A stretch of 64,000 bases of DNA from Trichocoleus sp. FACHB-46. Its GTDB lineage: Bacteria; Cyanobacteriota; Cyanobacteriia; FACHB-46. Position 1 is the first letter of the stretch. The number at the start of each line of letters is the position of its first letter. Made by a program: the position numbers and the translations under genes. Positions 8,509 through 17,059 of this stretch are shown here, piece after piece. Location of the stretch: NCBI RefSeq assembly GCF_014695385.1, contig NZ_JACJOD010000024.1, positions 124,001 to 188,000 of the forward strand, given 5' to 3'. The notes under the pieces were generated by a model. It was not told the DNA's origin. It saw nothing but the letters and a program-made list of their open reading frames with translations, and made no database searches.

Positions 8509-9972
8509 TCAACCTTTGATGTTGCCGATGGGGGTCAGACGCGCCACCCGTTTGCTGATTCCCGCTAGCTCAGCGGCTTCGATCACATCATCTACGTTTT
8601 TGTAGGCACCGCCTGCTTCTTCAGCTAAACCGGATGCAGAAGTGCTACGGACATAAATGCCTTTAGACAGCATCTCCTTCTGCAGTACATCACCACTCCA
8701 GGTTTTGCGGGCTTTAGTTCGGCTCATTTTGCGGCCACTGCCATGAGCGGTACTAAAGAAGGTTTGGTCGCCAGTCGGGACTCCAGCCAACAAATAGGAA
8801 CCGGTTTCCATACTGCCGCCAATAATCACGGGTTGGCCGTACACTTTGTAGGCTTCGGGGACATCGCTCATGTCGGGTCCAAAGGCACGAGTGGCTCCTT
8901 TGCGGTGGACGAGGAGCGATCGCGCTTGACCATCTACAATATGTTGTTCTAGCTTGGCGGTGTTGTGGGCGACATCATAGACCATCTCTAGGCCCAGGTC
9001 TTCGGCGGAGCGACCAAACACCTCAGAGAAAACTTCCCGGATACGATGCAAAATCACTTGGCGATTGGCGAAGGACATGTTGATGCCACACTGCATGGCC
9101 GCGAAGTAAGCTTGGCCTTCAGGGGAATCAAAAGGAGCGCAAGCCAGTTCTCGATCTAGCACCTTGATGCCGTACTTGCTCTCCATCACTTTCAGAAAGA
9201 CCTGTAGATAGTCAGTAGCGACTTGATGGCCAAATCCTCGGCTACCACAGTGAAACATGATCACGACTTGATCGGGGATGGTGATGCCAAAGGCTCGCGC
9301 TAGCTCGCGATCGTAAATGTTTTCTTTTTTAGCAACCTGAATTTCTAAGTAGTGATTGCCTGAACCCAACGTCCCGATTTGGTTAAAGCCGCGATCGATC
9401 GCCTTTTCACTTACTTTGTCCGGATTGGCTCCGGCGAGGCAACCATTTTCTTCCATGAGTTCTAGGTCAGCTTCCCAACCGTAGCCATTGTCTACACACC
9501 AACGGGCTCCTTGTTGCAACACTTGCCGGAAGTCGTTGCGGGACAACTTGACAAACCCTTTGCTGCCTACGCCCGCAGGCACGCTTTTATATAGCTTGTC
9601 TACCAATTGCTTAATGTGCGGCTTGACGTCTTTGTAAGTGAGATTCGTGACGACCAGACGCATCCCGCAATTGATATCGAAGCCAATGCCACCGGGAGAA
9701 ATCACCCCACCCTGCTCGACATCCATTGCGGCCACACCTCCAATCGGGAAGCCGTACCCGAAGTGGCCATCGGGCATACAGAGGGCGTATTTGGTGATGC
9801 CTGGTAATGTGGCGACGTTGGTGATCTGGTCAATTACGCCTTCGTCTATGTCTTTGATTAGTTTTTCGGTTGCATAGATTCGGGCAGGCACCCGCATCCC
9901 TTCTTTATAAGAAACTGGAATCTCCCAAATCGTGTCAGAAACTTTTTTAGCAACTCGATGTAACGCTTCCAT
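8509..9972 (-). CDS. rtcB: RtcB family RNA-splicing ligase
   Basis: A 487-residue RtcB RNA ligase, which joins 2',3'-cyclic phosphate (or 3'-phosphate) and 5'-OH RNA ends using GTP and manganese. Visible hallmarks are the MPDGHFGYGFPIGGVAA segment, GFDINCGMR with the metal-binding cysteine, the HCGSRGFGHQ metal-binding segment, and STAHGSGRKMSR, whose histidine is the expected guanylylation site. Full length for the family. It is the first gene of a co-oriented minus-strand block that also contains archease, its known activator, at 3213-3644. No RNA cyclase (RtcA) or RtcR regulator is visible here. Likely role: tRNA or rRNA repair after stress cleavage. The start ATG opens directly into conserved sequence. 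Confidence 0.95.
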   Translation of the reverse strand: MEALHRVAKKVSDTIWEIPVSYKEGMRVPARIYATEKLIKDIDEGVIDQITNVATLPGITKYALCMPDGHFGYGFPIGGVAAMDVEQGGVISPGGIGFDINCGMRLVVTNLTYKDVKPHIKQLVDKLYKSVPAGVGSKGFVKLSRNDFRQVLQQGARWCVDNGYGWEADLELMEENGCLAGANPDKVSEKAIDRGFNQIGTLGSGNHYLEIQVAKKENIYDRELARAFGITIPDQVVIMFHCGSRGFGHQVATDYLQVFLKVMESKYGIKVLDRELACAPFDSPEGQAYFAAMQCGINMSFANRQVILHRIREVFSEVFGRSAEDLGLEMVYDVAHNTAKLEQHIVDGQARSLLVHRKGATRAFGPDMSDVPEAYKVYGQPVIIGGSMETGSYLLAGVPTGDQTFFSTAHGSGRKMSRTKARKTWSGDVLQKEMLSKGIYVRSTSASGLAEEAGGAYKNVDDVIEAAELAGISKRVARLTPIGNIKG

Positions 9973-10109
9973 ATCAGCGCTCCTGCCCTATCATTCCTAC
10001 TTCTAAGCATCCCTTTGGGCGAGGATTATACATCCCTATAAAGTAGGAGACAGGTGCAGGAGGTGGCAGAGGCAGACACCAGCAATTCTAGTCTTCGATT
10101 AATGGGAGA

Positions 10110-10241
10110 TTAATGGGACGCTACATGCCGAATGGCGATCGCTGCTGTAAACAAACCCAGCCCCATTGCCAGAGCACCACCAGGAGATTCGCTCAATATT
10201 AATATCACCACAAGCATTGCCAAGGATAAGAAAATACTCAT
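10110..10241 (-). CDS. Putative 43-residue hydrophobic small protein
   Basis: A short open frame on the minus strand begins MSIFLSLAML and ends RHVASH. Two hydrophobic stretches (about residues 2-17 and 22-37) are split by a Ser-Pro-Gly-Gly turn, which suggests a hairpin membrane protein. It lies in the otherwise empty 600-base gap upstream of rtcB. No good ribosome binding site precedes the ATG. I do not recognise it and chance remains possible; the coherent hydrophobic pattern is the only support. Confidence 0.35.
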   Translation of the reverse strand: MSIFLSLAMLVVILILSESPGGALAMGLGLFTAAIAIRHVASH

Positions 10242-10386
10242 AGGGATAGCTCTACAAAAAAGAATTACTTTAAATTTCCCGAAAATCGCTGGTTATCCGC
10301 GATCGCTTTGTAACTTTTGTGTAAAAGGCTACAAGTTACAGCCACGACGCTACCAATTCTCATCACCGTATCACAGCAAAACTTGG

Positions 10387-10409
10387 CTTGTGGTCACGTA
10401 GATCACAAG
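10387..10409. promoter_or_regulatory. Imperfect palindrome, candidate operator
   Basis: CTTGTGGTC (10387-10395) and GATCACAAG (10401-10409) form 9-base inverted arms with one mismatch around ACGTA. A second similar half, GATCACAAATTTGTAG, follows near 10424. The pair is in the gap upstream of the minus-strand small ORF and rtcB, about 420 bases from the rtcB start. The spacing does not fit a standard CRP site. No function is assigned. Confidence 0.3.
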
Positions 10410-10577
10410 ACAGCGAACCGCAGATCACAAATTTGTAGATGCCAGGTAGATGCTAGAGAAATTCCTGGTTTCTCTTAGTTCGCACAAATCAATCTGAAGC
10501 ACTCTTCAGAGATACTGAGCGATCTTTAAGTGCTGCAATTATTGATTAAAGTTAGTTTTATTCCTGACCCGCCTGAA

Positions 10578-10829
10578 TCACTCAGATTTTTTGGCTCGAC
10601 GACCTGGCGTCTTTTCCCGCTGCTCTTTGCCACGCCGATTGCGACCGCGGGATTTTTCTTGTTGCTCTTGTTCCCGGCGGACCCGACCTGGCACTTGCTC
10701 TCGCTGCTCCTGCTCCCGCCGACGGCGATCGCGCCAATCTACAGCAGTTAAATAGGCAACGCCACCAGTGACGGTGATCAGCAGCCCGAGCGCAGCAATA
10801 ACGAGGATGTTAGCAACAGTAGCTTCCAC
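10578..10829 (-). CDS. Small single-span membrane protein with repetitive Arg/Glu/Gln tail
   Basis: An 83-residue protein with one transmembrane helix (about residues 5-29, VANILVIAALGLLITVTGGVAYLTAV) followed by a highly charged tail. The tail carries reiterated RREQEQ...PGR-like units: EQEQREQVPGR, EQEQQEKSRGR and KEQREKTPGR. The N-terminal half resembles small thylakoid or envelope proteins in architecture, but I cannot match a family. It lies downstream of petN on the same strand with about 160 bases and a hairpin repeat between them. The basic, repeat-built tail may bind membrane surface or nucleic acid. Real gene likely from the clean helix plus tail design; function unknown. Confidence 0.6.
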   Translation of the reverse strand: MEATVANILVIAALGLLITVTGGVAYLTAVDWRDRRRREQEQREQVPGRVRREQEQQEKSRGRNRRGKEQREKTPGRRAKKSE

Positions 10830-10930
10830 AATAACTTTTGAATGAAAACAATCAAGAACGAAAAAGATTTGCCTTTGGAAGAATACTTAGATGCGTGAAG
10901 CCAATGACTCTAAGTTTGTTGATTGAGGCT

Positions 10931-10985
10931 TAACCCCATCCCGCCTATGGTACCCCTCCCCCTAGGGAGAGGGGACGGGGAAGGA
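10931..10985. repeat. GC-rich palindromic repeat downstream of petN
   Basis: A 22-base palindrome, CCCCTC...GAGGGG around a CCCTAGGG core, spans 10953-10974. It lies directly after the petN stop codon on the minus strand. It resembles the intergenic element at 8415-8505 and could protect or end the petN transcript. Confidence 0.55.
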
Positions 10986-10986
10986 G

Positions 10987-11076
10987 TTAAAACCCGTTAC
11001 GGCCCCAAACCACCATCGAGATCGAAAAGGTAAAGACAGCGAGGAGAGAAACCCAGCCCAGCGTCAGAATATCCAT
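10987..11076 (-). CDS. petN: Cytochrome b6-f complex subunit VIII (PetN)
   Basis: A 29-codon gene read codon by codon from the minus strand: it begins [10 protein letters not shown] and ends [10 protein letters not shown], which is the near-invariant PetN sequence of cyanobacteria and plastids. PetN is a single-helix subunit at the periphery of the cytochrome b6f complex in the thylakoid membrane and is needed for complex stability and photosynthetic electron transfer. Its length of 29 residues is exactly that of the family. No strong ribosome binding site is seen. The next downstream gene on the strand is the 83-residue membrane protein. This gene is easily missed by ORF callers because of its size. 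Confidence 0.97.
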   Translation of the reverse strand: MDILTLGWVSLLAVFTFSISMVVWGRNGF

Positions 11077-11258
11077 ATTGTTAAAGACAAGCCTATGAAA
11101 CTACTCCGACCCTTATGATAATTCAAAACTTGAGCAATCAATGCCTCCATTTTGTCCGTTACTAGCTCGGCTCAACCCTGACAATTAATTGCAAATTTAG
11201 CGATCGGGTGGCCCAACCTGATACAATCGCGCCTTGACAGGATTGAGCAAAATTGCGC

Positions 11259-11723
11259 ATGGTAAACGGGTCTTTCGAGCTGAATTTAGCAGAACGCATT
11301 GAATCGCTCAAAGCAGGAACCTTAGCCGCTTTGTCTGTCTGCGTGGCCTTTGCCGCGATCGCGCTTGTCAACAGTCAAGTTTTGGCTACCCAGTTTGCTA
11401 GCCTCGCCAGCCTACAAATCGCCAGTATCGAAGCCAATTTGCTCATTAGTGGTGCGATCGCCATTTTGGCGGGGTTTCTGTTCGGGGTCACCTACCGCTA
11501 TGTGATCCGCGAAGACCAAAATCCGCACCTCAAGTCGGGTGTAGTATTAGCTTTTGGCTTAGTGCGTGGGTTGGCGCAGGTGGATGTGGGGTTCAACCTC
11601 CAAGGGACACTTTGGCCGTTTGGGGTGCTGGCGATCGAAAGTATCTGCCTGTTTGCGATCGCTCGTTTGGCCTTAGACTTTGCGATTCAGCAGGATTGGG
11701 TCAAACGGTTTAATTCCAACTAG
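11259..11723 (+). CDS. Conserved cyanobacterial membrane protein of unknown function
   Basis: A 154-residue protein with four predicted membrane helices: the first after a short amphipathic N-terminus (about residues 22-44), then around 58-76, 92-110 and 120-140. Between helices two and three is a polar loop RYVIREDQNPHLKSG, and helix three starts with LAFGLVRGLAQVD. The frame is open from a TTG at 11253, but the ATG at 11259 fits better, with AGGA a little upstream. It is divergent from petN. I recognise the general type as a conserved cyanobacterial and plastid-lineage membrane protein but cannot name a function. Confidence 0.75.
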   Translation: MVNGSFELNLAERIESLKAGTLAALSVCVAFAAIALVNSQVLATQFASLASLQIASIEANLLISGAIAILAGFLFGVTYRYVIREDQNPHLKSGVVLAFGLVRGLAQVDVGFNLQGTLWPFGVLAIESICLFAIARLALDFAIQQDWVKRFNSN

Positions 11724-11968
11724 GCTTTTCACCCAACCCCCTGGTTTTAGCTTGGGGTGAAACTGGGTTGAACTCAGCAATATTACGAATAAAGCCGCGC
11801 TAATTAGCTGATGCAGATTCCGTAAACAGTCTTAGAAAAATCATGACTAGATTGGGAAGTCTTAGGTCTAGTGTCAGTACTTTCTGCCCAAATTTTTGGC
11901 AACCTTAAGGCAACCTCAAAAGTTTAGGAAGCTGATGCTGCCCAAAATTAGCTTCTCAAGCAGCCCCT

Positions 11969-14194
11969 ATGCACCATCCACTAGCAGCGACTTCTTGCCA
12001 GCCTCATCAGTTAGGCTTCACCCGCTCTCTAGGGCCTGTGCAAAATGGCGAAACCATGATTCTCGACCCTGACGGGTATGTTTGCAGTTGGAATGCAGGG
12101 GTTCAAAACTTAGAAGGCTATCAGTCAGAGGAAGTGATTGGGCAGCATTTCTCTTGCTTTTTTCCGGCTGAGGATATGGAGCAAGGTCAACCTAGCCAAG
12201 TTCTGGCAACTGCGATCGCTCAAGGTCGTGTTGCTGAGGAGAGGTGGCAGGTTCGTAAAGACGGCTCTCGATATTGGGCCAGTGTGGTTCTAACCGCACT
12301 ATTTGATATCAATGGACAACTCCAAGGGATTTCTCAAGTTACTCAAGACCTCACAGCCCGTAAACTTACTGCTGAAAAGGGTGTTGAAGACAAACGCTCT
12401 GAGGCAGAAGTCGCATTAAGCATGTCTCAAGCAGAGTTAATGACTCTATTTGGGGCGATGCAAGATGTGATTTTAGTGATTAGTGCTGAAGGCCGTTACT
12501 TAAAAATTGCACCGAGTTGCACTCCCCTCCTATACCGTCCTTCAACTGATTTGGTGGGCAAGACCATGCATGAGGTACTGCCTCAAGCAGCAGCAGACTT
12601 TTTCTTACACCACATTCAGCAAGCTCTAACGACACAAACCGCTGTCAAGGTTGAGTACAGTTTACCTGTTGAGGATCAACTGATTTGGTTTGATGCCACG
12701 CTGGTCGCCTTGACCGAACAATCTGTGTTGTGGGTAGCACGAGACATTAGCGCTCGCAAGCAGGCAGAGCAAGCGCTAGTGGATCAAGTGCGACTGGCTG
12801 CCTTCCGATCCGAAGTTGATGCTTCCCTGACTCGCAGTGATGACCTCCAGGAAATGCTCCATCAATGCACCAATGCGGTGGTGGGACATTTAGATGCTGC
12901 CTTTGCCCGGATCTGGCTCCTCAACCCAGAAGAGAACATTTTAGAGCTGCAAGCTAGCTCTGGTCTCTACACCCATCTTGATGGTGCTCATGCCCGTGTC
13001 CCAGTCGGCCAGTTCAAGATTGGCCTGATTGCTGCCGAACGCGAGCCACACTTAACCAATACAGTGCTGGATGATCCTCGGGTTGGCGATAAAGTCTGGG
13101 CGCTGCGAGAGGGCATGGTGGCTTTTGCTGGCTACCCCCTCATGGTGGAAGATCAGTTATTAGGTGTAATAGCTTTGTTTGCTCGCCAGTCCCTCAGCAC
13201 TTCCACTCTAGATGCTTTGGCCTTTGTGGCTCAAGAAGTCGCACTGGGCATTAAGCGCAAGCAAACAGAAACTGCCTTGCGCCAATCTGAAACCCAACTA
13301 CGAGAAAAAGCCCAACAACTAGAATCAACGCTCTGGGAACTGCAACAAACCCAAACCCAAATTATTCAAAGCGAAAAAATGTCTAGCTTGGGGCAGCTTG
13401 TCGCTGGCGTAGCCCACGAAATCAACAATCCCGTCAACTTTATCTATGGCAACCTGAAACACGCGAACGAGTATACACAAGACCTCTTAGGGCTACTCCA
13501 GCTTTATCAACAACATTATCCCCATCCGATCGCAGCTGTGGAGGCGGAAGCAGCGGCCATCGATCTTGATTTCTTAGTGGAAGATCTGCCTAAACTGCTC
13601 TCTTCAATGAAAATAGGAGCCGAGCGCATCCGGCAGATTGTCGTCTCTCTGCGTCACTTCTCTCACATGGATGAGGCGGGGATGAAAGCGGTTAACCTCC
13701 ATGAAGGTATTGACAGTACGCTGATGATTTTGCAGAATCGCTTCAAAGCTGGAGATGGGCACCTTGCCATTGAATTGGTTAAGGATTATGGTGATATCCC
13801 TTTGGTCGAGTGCTATGCAGGGCAGCTCAATCAGGTATTTATGAATATCCTCACCAATGCCATTGATGCTTTGGAGTCACAGAATCAACAGCGCTCCTTG
13901 CGAGAGGCGGTTCAAAATCCAAGTCGAATTTCTATTTACACAGAGAGAGCCAGTGCTGATCGAGTCCGAATCAGGATTGCTGATAATGGACTAGGGCTAT
14001 CGCCAACAGTTCAGCAACGCTTATTTGACCCCTTCTTCACGACAAAGCCTGTCGGCAAAGGCACAGGTCTAGGCATGTCAATCAGCTATCAGATCGTGAA
14101 AGAAAAGCATGGCGGCTCTTTACACTGTGTTTCTGAAATTGGCCACGGTGCAGAATTTGTGATCGAGATTCCCATTAGCCAGGAGCCAAAATAA
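11969..14194 (+). CDS. PAS-PAS-GAF sensor histidine kinase
   Basis: A soluble 741-residue sensor kinase. A PAS domain (about residues 20-130, with the NLEGYQSEEVIGQ core and a DLTARK hinge) is followed by a second PAS (150-265, ending DISARKQ), a GAF domain (about 285-430), a coiled coil rich in Gln/Glu, and the kinase core. The phospho-accepting histidine is in GVAHEINNPVNFI near residue 485, a variant typical of large cyanobacterial kinases of this class. ATP-binding boxes NILTNAIDAL, DNGLGL and GKGTGLGM are intact. No membrane segment and no receiver. Upstream about 245 bases are non-coding. The ligand of the GAF domain is unknown; no bilin-binding cysteine is obvious. Confidence 0.92.
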   Translation: MHHPLAATSCQPHQLGFTRSLGPVQNGETMILDPDGYVCSWNAGVQNLEGYQSEEVIGQHFSCFFPAEDMEQGQPSQVLATAIAQGRVAEERWQVRKDGSRYWASVVLTALFDINGQLQGISQVTQDLTARKLTAEKGVEDKRSEAEVALSMSQAELMTLFGAMQDVILVISAEGRYLKIAPSCTPLLYRPSTDLVGKTMHEVLPQAAADFFLHHIQQALTTQTAVKVEYSLPVEDQLIWFDATLVALTEQSVLWVARDISARKQAEQALVDQVRLAAFRSEVDASLTRSDDLQEMLHQCTNAVVGHLDAAFARIWLLNPEENILELQASSGLYTHLDGAHARVPVGQFKIGLIAAEREPHLTNTVLDDPRVGDKVWALREGMVAFAGYPLMVEDQLLGVIALFARQSLSTSTLDALAFVAQEVALGIKRKQTETALRQSETQLREKAQQLESTLWELQQTQTQIIQSEKMSSLGQLVAGVAHEINNPVNFIYGNLKHANEYTQDLLGLLQLYQQHYPHPIAAVEAEAAAIDLDFLVEDLPKLLSSMKIGAERIRQIVVSLRHFSHMDEAGMKAVNLHEGIDSTLMILQNRFKAGDGHLAIELVKDYGDIPLVECYAGQLNQVFMNILTNAIDALESQNQQRSLREAVQNPSRISIYTERASADRVRIRIADNGLGLSPTVQQRLFDPFFTTKPVGKGTGLGMSISYQIVKEKHGGSLHCVSEIGHGAEFVIEIPISQEPK

Positions 14195-14229
14195 GCGATC
14201 AAGCGATCGCTAGCCTTAGATACCTGAAC

Positions 14230-14901
14230 TTAACGCAGCGCAAATTCGGCAAACTCAACCGGGACAAACAACATCTGGCGATCAATGGCAGAGAGAATTT
14301 TGTGATTAGCGCGATCGGATCGGAGACACTGACAAACCAGGTGTGCTACATCAGCCCGATGAATCATGCCGGATACCTTCGGATCTTCTGTCAGCACTGC
14401 ATTTCCGGTTGCAGGTTCAGACTTTAACCCACCCGGTCGGACAATCGTGTAGTTCAAGCCACTAGCAATCAGATGTTGCTCTGCTTTCTCCTTCTCAATC
14501 AACACAGGCCGTAACGTCTCTAATGCCTGTGGGGAAAGCGCGACAATACTCTCGCCGCTACCAATAGAAGATACCAAAATAAATTTTGCAGCTCCTACTT
14601 TCACGGCTGCATCTACTAGGTTTTTGTTGCCTAGATAGTCGGCTCTTTCTCCATCCTTAGGCAAGCCACCAATGGTGCTGATCACAGCTTGAATTGGAGT
14701 TTCCTGCATTGCCTGTTCTACTTCAACGGCGCTTAAAGCATCGCCCAGCACCACTGTAATGCCCATTGCTTCTAGTTCTGAGCGAGCTGCCTCAGAGCGC
14801 AACAGGGCCTTCACTTGGATGCCTTGTTCGACTAAACAACGAGCGATTTCTCGGCCTACACCCCGACTTGCACCCGCCAGAAAAACATAAGTCGTAGTCA
14901 T
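14230..14901 (-). CDS. Atypical SDR/NmrA-like NAD(P)-binding protein
   Basis: An atypical short-chain dehydrogenase/reductase of about 223 residues. The dinucleotide-binding motif GASRGVGREIAR lies at the N-terminus, followed by the NmrA-like pattern of a second strand with ALLRS (an arginine that favours NADPH), and ISTIGG and KFILVSSIGSGES segments. The YxxxK catalytic pair is not evident, so this may be a regulatory or isomerase-type member, like plant proteins with the same fold. The frame is open to 14952 but the ATG at 14901 starts immediately before the fold, so I prefer it. It converges with the upstream histidine kinase gene. Confidence 0.82.
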   Translation of the reverse strand: MTTTYVFLAGASRGVGREIARCLVEQGIQVKALLRSEAARSELEAMGITVVLGDALSAVEVEQAMQETPIQAVISTIGGLPKDGERADYLGNKNLVDAAVKVGAAKFILVSSIGSGESIVALSPQALETLRPVLIEKEKAEQHLIASGLNYTIVRPGGLKSEPATGNAVLTEDPKVSGMIHRADVAHLVCQCLRSDRANHKILSAIDRQMLFVPVEFAEFALR

Positions 14902-15001
14902 CCTAAATCTATCCTCATCAAGCCTGATTAGTTCCATAGTAGAGGTAGGCATCGCCAGAAACCTACCGCTGCTCCTAGAGGATCATCAACAAAACTCGTT
15001 G

Positions 15002-15652
15002 CTAAAGATGCTGAAAGATCACAGAGAAATTGTTGGCAGGCATTGGTACCGTCTCCAATAAAGTCAGATTTTGAGCGTTGGCTGCTGCGACAACATCTTC
15101 TAAGTGCCGCACACCCCACTCCGGATTTTGCGATCGCAGCGTCTCATCGAAAAACTCATTGCTGGGAGCTGTGTGCTGTCCGCTTTGCTGATAAGGGCCA
15201 TAGAGATACAGAATGCCCCCCGCCGGAAGTATGCGTCCTGCGCCAGCCATTAGTCCTAGACAAGCTGACCAAGGTGCAATGTGAATCATATTAATGCAGA
15301 CGATCGCGCTAATGGGTGGCTCAGGCAGATCGTTACCATCGCTGACTATCTCAACAGGCCAAACAGGTTCACGGGCATCTAATTGTAAGGGCGATCGCAG
15401 ATGCTTGGACGGCCATTCTTGTTGCCACGCGGCAATGCTTGCCACCATTTCAGGATTTGGGTCGCTGGGCTGCCAAATTCTTGGTTGGAGGCGTGGTGCC
15501 AAGAAGATGGCATGTTCTCCAGTGCCACTGGCTAGTTCCAAGACTGTGCCTGTGTCAGGTAACACCCGCTGCAACACTTGCAAAATCGGCTCTCGGTTGC
15601 GAGCAGTTGCAGGCGCATGGCGACAAGCATGATTGTTAGTTTGGTCAGTCAA
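15002..15652 (-). CDS. DUF938-family class I SAM-dependent methyltransferase
   Basis: A 216-residue protein of the DUF938 group. The N-terminus has the family pattern HAPATARNREPILQVLQ, motif I is VLELASGTGEHAIF, and the middle contains a conserved INMIHIAPWSAC segment followed by GGILYLYGPY. These support an S-adenosylmethionine fold; the substrate is not known for the family. It precedes the SDR-like gene on the same strand by about 100 bases. The neighbouring FAD monooxygenase is divergent. Length is typical. Confidence 0.87.
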   Translation of the reverse strand: MTDQTNNHACRHAPATARNREPILQVLQRVLPDTGTVLELASGTGEHAIFLAPRLQPRIWQPSDPNPEMVASIAAWQQEWPSKHLRSPLQLDAREPVWPVEIVSDGNDLPEPPISAIVCINMIHIAPWSACLGLMAGAGRILPAGGILYLYGPYQQSGQHTAPSNEFFDETLRSQNPEWGVRHLEDVVAAANAQNLTLLETVPMPANNFSVIFQHL

Positions 15653-15775
15653 ACTGGCTTACCTCTCATTTCTCACCTTGCCCATCGTAATAGCCTGCTA
15701 GCAATCAGCATCAGTTACAGTGAGTAAATTGCCATTGTCATTTTTGTAGCTTAAGTTTCCTCCGTGCATTTAGCT

Positions 15776-16999
15776 ATGCAACAAAACCATATTCCGACTC
15801 AACCTTCTATCAAAAAAGCAATTGTCATCGGCGGAGGTATCGGTGGCCTCACGCTCGCCCGGGCTTTTCTAGATGTCGGAATTGATGTTGAACTATATGA
15901 AAAGCGATCGCTGGATGCCATGCTCTCTGGGCCAGGCGGTATCTTTATTCAGCGCAATGCCATCCGTATCTACCAACTGTTATGGGAAGGTAAGCTTTAC
16001 AACGCTCTTTACGAAAAGGGTGGCAAAATCGGCAAAGGAGGATTTTTTAGTCAGAAGGGTCGCCCCTTATACATCAATGCCCCAGAGTTTATTCAGGAAG
16101 AGAATTTAGGGATTTGTTTATTACGACCGGAGCTTCAGCAGATTCTCTATCAAGCTCTCCCTCCAGATAAGGTACATACAGAAGTCGCTTTTGAGAAATT
16201 TGAAGACTTGGGCGATCGCGTGCGAGTCTCCTTTCAAGATGGCAGCAGCACCGAAGGAGATATCCTGGTGGGAGCAGATGGACTGTATTCCAGGGTAAGA
16301 GCTAGTCTAGAGAATTGTGAGCGTCTGACACCGCCAGTTTATAGCGGCACCACTTGTTGGCGAGGTTATTTTTCTGGTGCTGGGCTGCCGTTGGACCCAG
16401 AATACAGTTGGTTGGAATTTTGGGGTAAAGGCAATCGCTTTGGCTACTTCGATGTTGGCGGCGGGCGCTTTTCGTTCTACGCCTTCCAAAACACCGCAAT
16501 GGGGGGTGATGACGCCAGTCAAGGCGGTGCTTTGCCCATGTTGCGATCGCTGGCTTCCAACTATGCTGAGCCAGTCCCTGCGATTGTGAATAGTCTGGGT
16601 GAGTATCCAATTTATCGGGATGATATTTTCGATCGCGAACCGTTGGGTCAGCAGTGGGGAAAAAGCCGAGTGACTTTAATCGGCGATGCTGCCCATCCCG
16701 TACAGCCTAGCTTAGGCCAAGGAGGTTGTATGGCCATCGAAGATGCTTTCGAGCTGGCTAAGCAGTTAAAGCAAGCAGGCGATCGCACTCAGATAGTATC
16801 CCTACTGCGAGAATTTGAAGCTAGCCGCAGCCACCGGGTTGCTCAAGTATTCACCTCCTCGCGACAAGTCAGCCAACTGGGGCAGACTGACTCCACAGTG
16901 GGTTGTTTCATGCGTAACTGGATTTATCAGCTGACTCCGACTTGGTTGGGAGATTTACAATTCAAGTGGCTCTTCGATTACCACCCTACTTGGGGTTAG
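15776..16999 (+). CDS. FAD-dependent monooxygenase (aromatic-ring hydroxylase/zeaxanthin epoxidase-like)
   Basis: A group A flavoprotein monooxygenase of 407 residues. The FAD-binding motif GGGIGGL is at about residues 18-24, the DG motif is in DILVGADGLYSRVR, and the GD motif is in LIGDAAHPVQPSLGQGG. A CWRGYF segment typical of the zeaxanthin epoxidase/salicylate hydroxylase branch is present. The enzyme would use NAD(P)H and oxygen to hydroxylate or epoxidise an organic substrate. Neighbours give no pathway. The frame begins at a GTG at 15764, but the ATG at 15776 is the more natural start. Substrate unknown. Confidence 0.87.
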   Translation: MQQNHIPTQPSIKKAIVIGGGIGGLTLARAFLDVGIDVELYEKRSLDAMLSGPGGIFIQRNAIRIYQLLWEGKLYNALYEKGGKIGKGGFFSQKGRPLYINAPEFIQEENLGICLLRPELQQILYQALPPDKVHTEVAFEKFEDLGDRVRVSFQDGSSTEGDILVGADGLYSRVRASLENCERLTPPVYSGTTCWRGYFSGAGLPLDPEYSWLEFWGKGNRFGYFDVGGGRFSFYAFQNTAMGGDDASQGGALPMLRSLASNYAEPVPAIVNSLGEYPIYRDDIFDREPLGQQWGKSRVTLIGDAAHPVQPSLGQGGCMAIEDAFELAKQLKQAGDRTQIVSLLREFEASRSHRVAQVFTSSRQVSQLGQTDSTVGCFMRNWIYQLTPTWLGDLQFKWLFDYHPTWG

Positions 17000-17059
17000 C
17001 AAGATTGAGCGGATTCTGAAGAAGCTGCGGCAGCTCTATTCAGCCTGATCGCGACTTGA

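Noticed and set aside
10132-10401. 89-codon plus-strand ORF in the petN-rtcB gap
   Set aside because: Shadow of the minus-strand hydrophobic ORF, with poor codon composition.
10387-10409. Canonical CRP site
   Set aside because: The half sites TGTG/CACA are too far apart; kept only as an unnamed palindrome.
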